This document shows positions 1 through 4,755 of a stretch of 6,482 bases of DNA, one piece after another. A program made the translations under genes and the position numbers. The stretch covers positions 1 through 6,482 of the forward strand of contig JANPIC010000002.1 of NCBI GenBank assembly GCA_031424795.1. The letters run 5' to 3'. The stretch is from Aalborgiella sp031424795 (lineage in GTDB: Bacteria > Pseudomonadota > Gammaproteobacteria > Burkholderiales > Burkholderiaceae_C). How positions within the stretch are numbered: position 1 is the first letter of the stretch; every line of letters begins with the position of its first letter. The notes under the pieces were generated by a model. The model was not told the origin of the DNA and searched no databases. It worked only from the letters and a program-made list of their open reading frames with translations.

Positions 1-1
1 G

Positions 2-1293
2 GCTGTTGTCAAAGCGGGTTTGATAGCAGTCGCCTCCATGCCGCTGCTTCGCGCCAACGAGTTGGGCGACATCATCGACAAAGCCCAGCCCACCCTAGCG
101 CTGTGCGACATCAAGCTGATGGACGAACTCATCGCGGCGCAAACCCAGCACCCAGTGCTCAAAACCATCCTGCCCTTCAACGTTATGGTGCATCCGCAGG
201 GCTTGGCCACGCTGTCATCTCAAAAAGACGGTCATTTCACCGCCTGCCCGACACTGGCCACCGACATTGCCTTGATGGCCTTCACCTCGGGCACGACCGG
301 CAAACCCAAAGCCGCCGTCCACACCCACCGCGACGTGCTGGCCGCCTGCGAAGCCTGCCGCGCCACGTGCTGCGTGCCACGCCTGACGACATCATCGTCG
401 GTTCGCCGCCGCTGGCCTTCACTTTCGGTTTGGGCGGTTTGCTGATCTTCCCGATGTGGGCGGGCGCTTCGGTCTACTTCCCGGATGTGGCCTACACGCC
501 CGAGGTCATGGTCAATTTCATGAACGAAGTCGGCGCTACCATCTGCTACACCGCCCCCACGTTTTACCGCCAGATGGCCCCGTTTGCGAAAACGGCCGGT
601 TTGCCCACACTGCGTATTTCAGTCAGTGCCGGCGAGGCACTGCCCGACGCGACCCGACAGCTCTGGAAGCAAGCCACCGGCCTGGAAATGCTGGACGGCA
701 TAGGCGCGACCGAGATGTTCCATATTTTCATCTCCTCTGCCGGTAATGACGTCAGAGCCGGTGCGATCGGCAAGGTCGTGCCCGGCTACACCGCCAAAGT
801 GGTTGACGAAGCTGGCAATGAGGTGCCACGCGGGACGGTTGGCAAACTCGCCGTCATCGGCCCCACAGGTTGTAAATATTTTGACGATGCCCGTCAGCTC
901 AACTACGTCAAAAATGGCTGGAACTACCCCGGTGACGCCTTCATTAAAGACGCGGACGGCTACTTTTGCTACCAGGCGCGCGACGACGACATGATCATCA
1001 CCGCTGGCTACAACGTGGGTGCGCCCGAGGTGGAAGATGCATTGTTGAAGCATCCTGCGGTTGCTGAAGCTGCCGTGATTGGCCAAAAAGACGACGAGCG
1101 CGGCATGGTGGTGCGGGCGTTTGTGGTGTTGAAACCAGAGCAGAGCGCCAACGACGCCATGGTCAAAACCCTGCAAGACCATGTCAAAGCCGCCATCGCG
1201 CCTTATAAATACCCGCGTATTGTGAGTTTTGTCGACAAGCTGCCGCGTACTGAAACTGGCAAGTTGCAGCGGTTCAAGTTACGACAATTGTGA
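2..1293 (+). pseudogene. 2-aminobenzoate/benzoate-CoA ligase-type AMP-forming ligase, 5'-truncated by the window and frameshifted
   Basis: This is an AMP-forming aryl-CoA ligase (ANL superfamily, cytoplasmic) that would convert an aromatic acid plus ATP and CoA to aryl-CoA. Reading starts mid-gene (AVVKAGLIAVASMPLLRA) in the frame beginning at base 2. That frame carries the P-loop motif TSGTTGKPKAAVHTHRD up to about base 330. The rest of the protein is in the frame of base 103: SPPLAFTFGLGG, motif DGIGATEMF at 694-720, the RDDDMIITAGYNVG hinge/A8 motif at 979-1020, and PRTETGKLQRF with the adenylation lysine at 1261-1263, ending in TGA. The switch falls at GAAGCCTGCCGCGCC (350-364). One extra G after 357 would restore a continuous ...CEAWPRHVLRA..., which is how I recall this family reads. 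Roughly 110 N-terminal residues lie upstream of the window. The PPLAFTFGLGG and CYTAPTFYRQM segments favour the 2-aminobenzoate-CoA ligase branch over classical benzoate-CoA ligase; the substrate is inferred. The lesion could be a real mutation or a base lost from a GG run in sequencing. Confidence 0.85.
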
Positions 1294-1305
1294 AAACCCA
1301 ACCCT

Positions 1306-1369
1306 GTCATTCCCGCGCAGGCGGGAATCCATGTCGGCGCTTGTGGATTCCCGCCTTCGCGGGAATGAC
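1306..1369. repeat. Inverted pair of dRS3-like palindromes, possible terminator
   Basis: Arms 1306-1331 and 1344-1369 are 26 bases each and are reverse complements at 25 of 26 positions, separated by 12 bases. Each arm also contains a complete palindrome of the form ATTCCC-N8-GGGAAT, at 1309-1328 and 1347-1366. This form matches the consensus I remember for the neisserial dRS3 repeat; similar GTCATTCCCGCG units are scattered through many proteobacterial genomes. The structure starts 12 bases after the ligase stop codon and is followed by GGATTTTTGC, so the folded RNA could act as an intrinsic terminator or a 3' stabilising hairpin for the ligase transcript. The terminator role is inference. 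Confidence 0.8.
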
Positions 1370-1382
1370 GGATTTTTGCTAA

Positions 1383-1398
1383 TTAACTTTGTAGTTAA
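1383..1398. repeat. Short AT-rich palindrome upstream of the RidA gene
   Basis: TTAACT (1383-1388) and AGTTAA (1393-1398) form a perfect 6-base inverted repeat around a 4-base centre. It lies in an AT-rich stretch (about 1378-1440) between the dRS3-like hairpin and the RidA start, where a promoter is expected. TTAACT could double as a -35 with a weak -10 TAACAA at 1406-1411 (17-base spacer). A regulator site is possible, but short AT palindromes arise by chance, so this is only a candidate. Confidence 0.25.
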
Positions 1399-1440
1399 AT
1401 AAGAATAACAATTAAATTCAAGGACTTATAGGAATAAATC

Positions 1441-1836
1441 ATGAGAAAACTCCTCCAACCCGAAGGCTGGCTCGCCCCCAAAGGCTACGCCAACGGCATC
1501 GCCGCCCGTGGCACGCTGGTCTTCGTCGGCGGCCAGATCGGCTGGAATGGCCAGCAGCAGTTTGAAACCGACGACTTCATCCTGCAAACCGCACAAACCC
1601 TGCGCAACATTGCCGCCGTCCTCCAAGAAGCCAATGCCGGTCCCGAGCACATGGTCCGCATGACCTGGTACGTGACCGACCGCGTCGAGTACAACAGCCG
1701 CCTGCCCGAACTGGGCAAGGTCTACCGCGAGGTCATGGGTAAAAACTTCCCGGCGATGGCGTGCGTGCAGGTCGCGGGGCTGATGGAAGAACGGGCGAAG
1801 ATCGAGATCGAGGTGACGGCGGTGGTGCCGGATTAG
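1441..1836 (+). CDS. RidA (YjgF/YER057c/UK114) family protein lacking the canonical arginine
   Basis: The 131-residue product has the single-domain length and pattern of the Rid family: LVFVGGQIGWN near residues 26-36, MTWYVTD near 74-80, FPAMACVQVAGL at 103-114 and KIEIEVTAV at 120-128. Typical RidA proteins are cytoplasmic homotrimers that hydrolyse reactive enamine/imine intermediates such as 2-aminoacrylate. Aligned by eye with E. coli RidA (FPARSCVEVARL), the arginine corresponding to R105, needed for that deaminase activity, is methionine 106 here (codon 1756-1758). This places it with Rid subgroups lacking the arginine, whose reactions are mostly unknown. AGGA at 1430-1433 sits 7 bases before the ATG and supports this start. 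It follows an aminobenzoate-type CoA ligase on the same strand, separated by 147 bases and a strong hairpin. It could act on an imine or enamine intermediate of that pathway, but this is inference. Confidence 0.9.
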   Translation: MRKLLQPEGWLAPKGYANGIAARGTLVFVGGQIGWNGQQQFETDDFILQTAQTLRNIAAVLQEANAGPEHMVRMTWYVTDRVEYNSRLPELGKVYREVMGKNFPAMACVQVAGLMEERAKIEIEVTAVVPD

Positions 1837-1931
1837 TTTTGATTTTTGCCAAAATTTAGAGCGTTGTCATCAATTCAGCGGTGAAAAGCGTTAATCTATG
1901 ACTCGTTCAAACGTTTTATTGGAGATTATCC

Positions 1932-2546
1932 ATGTTCGCCATGTCCAAAACATTAGCATTCGTTCCCCACATCAGCGCCGTTTTGCTCGCCTGTCTAGCC
2001 GCTGCCAGCGCCCCGGCGCAAGCGCAAAGCCGCACATGCATCATTGATGAGGTGAATGGCCAGCACCGCTGCGGTTATTTGGCGGACGAACAGGGTTACC
2101 GCATTGCCGATCGCCCCGTTTACGCACCGCCTGTTGCACCTGTCGTGGTAGCGCCAGTGGTACCGCCAGCGCCCGTGGTGATTGGTCGTCCAGGCTCGCG
2201 AAACAGTTTCGAAGAGCGCCAAGCCTTTGAACAAAAGCGCATGGAAGTGCAAGAGTGGGTGAACAGCTTGTTTTTAGACGTGCTGGGTAGAGACGCTGAT
2301 ATCGTCACTCTGCGCAAAGTCACCGCGCAAGTGATGGAAGGCCGCGCCATGGCCGATGTCCGCATCGAGCTAGCCACCAGCGCCGAAGCCCGCCAAGCCG
2401 TCAACCAAATCTACCGCGACATCCTGCGCCGCGATGCCGACCCATCAGGTTTGAACGCCCAAATGGCCGGTTTACGCAGCGGCCTCACCTTGGCGCAGAT
2501 TCGTCAGGCAATTGCGGAGAGTCCTGAGGGGCGGAATCGTCGTTAA
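1932..2546 (+). CDS. Secreted protein with two tandem DUF4214-like helical units, function unknown
   Basis: This 204-residue protein has four parts. Residues 1-31 are a signal peptide (hydrophobic core HISAVLLACLAAASA, likely cut after AQA at 29-31). Next is a short segment with two cysteines, C36 and C47, that could form a disulfide. Residues 65-84 are a Pro/Val-rich linker. Then come two related helical units, about 110-154 (LFLDVLGRDADIVTLRK) and 158-201 (IYRDILRRDADPSGLNAQ, ending AIAESPEG). The second closely resembles DUF4214, whose pattern is YRDILGRDADPSG...SPE; the first is a diverged copy lacking P-x-G. DUF4214 units occur in exported and S-layer or repeat-rich proteins and have no established activity. 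GGAG at 1921-1924 lies 7 bases before this ATG and favours it over the ATG at 1941. C21 in LLAC looks like a lipobox, but the hydrophobic run continues beyond it. A periplasmic or extracellular location is inferred. No operon partner is evident. Confidence 0.75.
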   Translation: MFAMSKTLAFVPHISAVLLACLAAASAPAQAQSRTCIIDEVNGQHRCGYLADEQGYRIADRPVYAPPVAPVVVAPVVPPAPVVIGRPGSRNSFEERQAFEQKRMEVQEWVNSLFLDVLGRDADIVTLRKVTAQVMEGRAMADVRIELATSAEARQAVNQIYRDILRRDADPSGLNAQMAGLRSGLTLAQIRQAIAESPEGRNRR

Positions 2547-2550
2547 AAGT

Positions 2551-2613
2551 ATCGCTACAAATAAAATAGCTACTTAGGCAATAAATACGCCGGCTAGTGC
2601 CGTATTTGAGTGG
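2551..2613 (+). repeat. Dispersed intergenic repeat, copy 1
   Basis: This is one of three direct copies in the window; all share the exact 18-mer AATAAATACGCCGGCTAG, here at 2580-2597. The left part contains GCTA...TAGC arms (2554-2557 and 2567-2570) and the right part has AAATACG (2583-2589) facing CGTATTT (2601-2607), so two small hairpins are possible. It sits between two convergent genes, begins 4 bases after the secreted-protein stop, and overlaps the 3' end of the VOC reading frame. It resembles, from memory, ATAGC...GCTAG intergenic elements seen in Comamonadaceae. Confidence 0.8.
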
Positions 2614-3089
2614 TTTTTAGCAGTCGTCCAACGCGCTAGCTTCTCGTGCGCCCCGTTGGTGGCAGGGTTCATAGATTCATCGTGCCCCGCTTGCTTGGCG
2701 CACAGCTCAATCACGTAGCCGTTCGGGTCGCGGAAGTAAATGGAATGGATAAACGTGTGGTCAGACACGCCCCGCGTCTCAATGCCTGCTGCCTTGGCTT
2801 TGGCCATCATCTGCGGAATGACCGATGCGTCCACTTCCAGCGCGATGTGCATGTCAAAATCGTGCTGCGGTTTGAAGTCAAACGGCATGTCCGGCGCTTC
2901 GAAAAACGCGAGGAAAGAGCCATCGTCTAGGCGATAAAAGGTGTGCAACACCTCGGTCATTCGGCCGCTTTTGGTTTCGTTGATCTACAACGTGCCCGCC
3001 AGCGGCAGCCCCAGAAACCCCTCATAAAACCCGCGCGTCTGCTCTGAATCCCGGCAGCGATACGCATTGTGGTGCAGTTTGAGAATCAT
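2574..3089 (-). pseudogene. VOC (glyoxalase/extradiol dioxygenase superfamily) protein with an in-frame TAG at codon 35
   Basis: The vicinal oxygen chelate fold binds a divalent metal and acts in glyoxalase, dioxygenase or resistance enzymes; no substrate can be named here. Reading leftward from ATG 3089-3087, preceded at 9 bases by AAGGAG (3104-3099), gives MILKLHHNAYRCRDSEQTRG... through GLPLAGTL, then TAG (2987-2985), then INETKSGRMTEVLHTFYRLD without loss of frame to a TAA at 2576-2574. If the TAG is ignored the protein has 171 residues. Likely metal ligands are H7 (or H6), E64 in FLAFFEAPD, H81 in DMHIALEV and E128 in YVIELC. A one-base change from GAG (Glu) would explain the TAG. The inner ATG at 2960 lacks an SD and would lose the first strand and its histidine, so the gene is probably inactive unless the base is an error. 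The last dozen residues are encoded by repeat copy 1. Confidence 0.8.
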
Positions 3090-3098
3090 GGTGACATG

Positions 3099-3104
3099 CT
3101 CCTT
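3099..3104 (-). promoter_or_regulatory. Ribosome binding site fixing the VOC gene start
   Basis: AAGGAG on the minus strand stands 9 bases upstream of ATG 3089-3087. This shows that translation was designed to begin there, upstream of the in-frame TAG, and not at the internal ATG at 2960, which has no such site. The next ATG nearer the SD is followed in frame by TGA after two codons, so it is not the start. Confidence 0.75.
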
Positions 3105-3222
3105 ATAAGTAAGTGCAAAGATTCACAGCGTTACCAGTGTACGAGCTTTGGGTGAGGCTGGCTTTAAATCTCCCATCCCCTCTTTTTCAAAGCGAGAAAC
3201 AAGCCTTTTTAGTATCTAAATG
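3105..3222. other. Non-coding gap between the VOC gene and repeat copy 2
   Basis: No reading frame with protein-like composition is visible on either strand. The stretch should hold the VOC promoter (minus strand), but I see no convincing -35/-10 pair; ACTTATAAGG just before the SD is AT-rich but too close to the start to judge. Confidence 0.4.
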
Positions 3223-3280
3223 ACTATCAATAAAATAGCTGACTAGCAAATAAATACGCCGGCTAGATTCATATTCATGC
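3223..3280 (+). repeat. Dispersed intergenic repeat, copy 2 (left flank of mer cassette)
   Basis: It shares the 18-mer AATAAATACGCCGGCTAG (3249-3266) and the preceding ATAAAATAGCT with copy 1. Here the arms CTAGC (3243-3247) and GCTAG (3262-3266) form a perfect 5-base inverted repeat. It ends about 4 bases from the stop codon of the last mer-cassette gene, so on the minus strand it lies immediately downstream and could shape the 3' end of that transcript. Confidence 0.8.
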
Positions 3281-3283
3281 TAT

Positions 3284-3505
3284 TTAAGTGCAGCATCCAC
3301 CAGTTTTCCCGGATTCTTGAATGGGAGGACAAGGAAGAGTGCCATAGGAGCAATACACGCAGCAATCACCCGCTTTGGGTTTTAGAACGGTATGACAGTG
3401 CTGACATTCATAGAACCATTGGCAGGCGTCAGTCGGCATCGTTTCGGTCTTTGCAAAGCCGCATTCTGGGCAGGTTAGTGTTGACTCTAAGATGATGGTT
3501 GTCAT
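3284..3505 (-). CDS. GDCCVxC-motif small cysteine-rich protein of the mer cassette
   Basis: The 73-residue product has 11 cysteines: C12 and C15 (CPEC), C28, C34 and C37 (CQHC), C48, C49 and C52 in the signature GDCCVYCSYG, C59, and a terminal C71-C72. It has no signal peptide or membrane segment, so it is probably cytoplasmic. The motif matches the family named GDCCVxC domain-containing (seleno)protein in public annotation, some members of which carry selenocysteine; here all positions are ordinary cysteine. The family function is not established. Two CxxC pairs suggest zinc-ribbon-like or metal-binding knuckles, and the Cys-rich tail suggests thiophilic metal handling. Its ATG overlaps the merP stop (ATGA, 3505-3502), which implies translational coupling. 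It is the last gene of a merT-merP-GDCCVxC operon and occupies the place where merA would stand in a classical mer operon. Confidence 0.85.
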   Translation of the reverse strand: MTTIILESTLTCPECGFAKTETMPTDACQWFYECQHCHTVLKPKAGDCCVYCSYGTLPCPPIQESGKTGGCCT

Positions 3506-3786
3506 TTTGTGATTGTTGCTAGAGTTGAAGGGTAGCCGGCATCTTTGGTCGACAGCGTTAGCATGTCGATGCTAGCTTTCGCATCATCAAATGTGACCGT
3601 AGCTTGTCGCTTTTCAAAATCGACGCTTGCTTGACTCACGCCACCTACTTTCAACAACGCTTTTTTCACGGTGATTGGACAAACGGGGCAATCCATTGAC
3701 GGGATTGATAAATTCACAGTTTTTGGAGTAGCCCAAGTGTTGATGGAGAAAATAGCTATTGAAATCACAGCAAATAATTGTTTCAC
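3502..3786 (-). CDS. merP: MerP, periplasmic mercury-binding protein
   Basis: MerP captures Hg(II) in the periplasm and passes it to MerT. The 94-residue sequence begins with a signal peptide (residues 1-19, FAVISIAIFSINTWA). A heavy-metal-associated domain follows, with SMDCPVC (C33, C36) replacing the usual GMTCxxC, then ITVKKAL, the VTFDDAK strand and DAGYPS near the end, all typical of MerP. The start codon is GTG (3786-3784). AAAAGGA ends 7 bases before it, and the only in-frame codons upstream before the merT TAA contain no start. It lies 12 bases after merT and overlaps the next gene by 4 bases, so the three genes are one transcription unit. Confidence 0.93.
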   Translation of the reverse strand: MKQLFAVISIAIFSINTWATPKTVNLSIPSMDCPVCPITVKKALLKVGGVSQASVDFEKRQATVTFDDAKASIDMLTLSTKDAGYPSTLATITK

Positions 3787-3798
3787 GTCACAGTCCTT

Positions 3799-4170
3799 TT
3801 AATAAAACCAATGTGCAAAAAATGGAAAAGTTAGCGCCAAAATAACCAAAACCGACACGGCTATGAAAAGCATTTTGTAGGCTGTTTTAACTTGGGGAAT
3901 CGCACAAACCTCCCCAGGTAAGCATTCAGAGACGGGTCGCCAAATACGCCGCGCTGCGAAAAGCAAGGCGAGCAATGCCAAACCAATAAAAATCGGTTGA
4001 TACGGCGCCAGCACTGTCAAATTACTGATCCATGCGCCAGAAAACCCAAGGGTGAGCAAAACCAAGGGGCCAAGGCAGCAAGCAGAAGCCAAAATCGCCG
4101 CTACACCCCCCGCAAACAGCGCTTTACGACCGCCATCACCATCGATTTTGTTTGATAAATATGTGTTCAT
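3799..4170 (-). CDS. merT: MerT, inner-membrane mercuric ion transporter
   Basis: MerT carries Hg(II) across the inner membrane after receiving it from MerP. The 123 residues show three membrane segments (about 17-41, 46-73, 97-119). The essential cysteine pair C31-C32 is in the first (ASACCLGPLVLLTLGFSGAW), and a second pair, C83 and C89 (CLPGEVC), is in the cytoplasmic loop, followed by the diagnostic AIPQVKTAYK. The N-terminus is about seven residues longer than Tn501 MerT as I recall it, and no later in-frame ATG, GTG or TTG precedes the first helix. There is no Shine-Dalgarno sequence, and the -10 of the MerR-type promoter ends only 6 bases before the ATG, so the mRNA may be leaderless. 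It is the first gene of the operon divergent from merR. Confidence 0.93.
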   Translation of the reverse strand: MNTYLSNKIDGDGGRKALFAGGVAAILASACCLGPLVLLTLGFSGAWISNLTVLAPYQPIFIGLALLALLFAARRIWRPVSECLPGEVCAIPQVKTAYKMLFIAVSVLVILALTFPFFAHWFY

Positions 4171-4176
4171 GGGTTA

Positions 4177-4207
4177 ATCTTATCTCCGTACTCAAGTACG
4201 GAGTCAA
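4177..4207 (-). promoter_or_regulatory. MerR-dependent merT promoter and operator
   Basis: On the minus strand TTGACT (4207-4202) and TAAGAT (4182-4177) are separated by 19 bases, the over-long spacing that makes such promoters depend on MerR-induced DNA distortion. The spacer holds a nearly centred perfect inverted repeat: CTCCGTACT and AGTACGGAG, 9-base arms around 2 bases, at 4184-4203. This is nearly the Tn501/Tn21 mer operator as remembered. MerR bound here should repress without metal and activate merT-merP-GDCCVxC with Hg(II), and probably also regulate its own gene on the other strand. Confidence 0.92.
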
Positions 4208-4225
4208 CAGATAAAGTGAAAAAAC

Positions 4226-4624
4226 ATGGAAAATTTAACCATCAGTGCCTTGGCACAGGCGGCGAGTGTCAATATCGAAACCGTTCGCTTTTACCAGCGC
4301 AAGGGTTTGGTTGGTGAACCCAATAAGCCTTTAGGCGGCATTCGCAGGTATGGTGGCTATGAATTGGGGCGTATTCGCTTCATCAAAGCGGCTCAAAAAC
4401 TGGGTTTTAGTCTTGACGAAGTAGCGCAGTTGCTCAAGCTTGAAGACGGGACGCATTGTGACGAAGCAAGAGAACAAGCCGTTTATAAATTGCAAAACGT
4501 CCAAGCTAAGCTCGCTGACTTGAAACGCATCGAAACTGCATTGATTGAACTCATTGGCCAGTGTAGTCGTGTAGATGGACAAGTGAGTTGTCCGTTGATT
4601 TCGGCGTTGGGTAGTTTTGAGTAG
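4226..4624 (+). CDS. merR: MerR, mercury-responsive transcriptional regulator
   Basis: MerR is a dimeric DNA-binding activator/repressor that senses Hg(II). The 132-residue protein starts with the MerR winged helix (residues 4-70: LTISALAQAASVNIETVRFYQRKGL, then RRY and FIKAAQKLGFSLDEV). A long dimer helix follows (about 77-112). The Hg(II) ligands are C78, C113 and C122. Their spacing of 35 and 9 is exactly that of C82, C117 and C126 in Tn501 MerR, which separates it from CueR, ZntR or CadR types. The Shine-Dalgarno is weak (AAAGTGAA region), as might suit low expression of a repressor. It is divergent from merT across a 55-base gap containing the shared operator. It ends 11 bases before repeat copy 3. 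Confidence 0.93.
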   Translation: MENLTISALAQAASVNIETVRFYQRKGLVGEPNKPLGGIRRYGGYELGRIRFIKAAQKLGFSLDEVAQLLKLEDGTHCDEAREQAVYKLQNVQAKLADLKRIETALIELIGQCSRVDGQVSCPLISALGSFE

Positions 4625-4635
4625 TTGGCATCTCA

Positions 4636-4698
4636 ATTGCTACATATTTAATAGCAATTTAGGCAATAAATACGCCGGCTAGAGTCATATTTCAGAGG
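4636..4698 (+). repeat. Dispersed intergenic repeat, copy 3 (right flank of mer cassette)
   Basis: It carries the shared 18-mer AATAAATACGCCGGCTAG at 4665-4682. It resembles copy 1 over its whole length, including TTTAGGC before the core and TATTT-AG-GG after it. The left part has perfect ATTGCTA (4636-4642) and TAGCAAT (4652-4658) arms, a candidate hairpin just after merR. It lies in the same orientation as copies 1 and 2, between merR and thrS. Confidence 0.8.
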
Positions 4699-4755
4699 TA
4701 AAAACGGGGTTGGGGTAAAATATTGGGTTATTTACGACTCCACAGCTATTTACCC

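Noticed and set aside
20..445. A separate 141-residue protein at the left edge.
   Set aside because: Its first 110 or so residues are the ligase itself (TSGTTGKPK motif); the remainder is out-of-frame Arg/Ser-rich translation beyond the deletion.
619..1182. A 187-codon open frame on the minus strand within the CoA ligase.
   Set aside because: It is antisense to motif-bearing ligase sequence, has shadow-like composition, and has no plausible ribosome binding context that I could see.
1864..1897. A promoter for the secreted protein from TTGTCA (1864) and TTAATCT (1891).
   Set aside because: The spacer is 21-22 bases, too long for an ordinary sigma-70 promoter, and no activator site was seen.
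1986..1996. LLAC in the secreted protein as a lipoprotein lipobox.
   Set aside because: The hydrophobic run continues past the cysteine to a good AQA signal peptidase I site, so ordinary secretion is likelier.
2985..2987. Programmed read-through or pyrrolysine at the VOC amber codon.
   Set aside because: No supporting element is visible, and VOC proteins are not known for it. A point mutation or base error is simpler.
2551..4698. The three repeat copies as a CRISPR array.
   Set aside because: Spacing is 669 and 1416 bases with genes between; there is no regular spacer length and no cas gene.
3223..4698. The mer cassette as a complete transposon with terminal inverted repeats.
   Set aside because: The flanking repeats are direct, not inverted; no transposase or resolvase is encoded; and no target-site duplication is evident.
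4710..4733. A thrS promoter using TTGGGG, TAAAAT or TTATTT.
   Set aside because: TAAAAT (4716-4721) looks like a -10 but has no acceptable -35 at 16-18 bases, and other pairings have wrong spacing.
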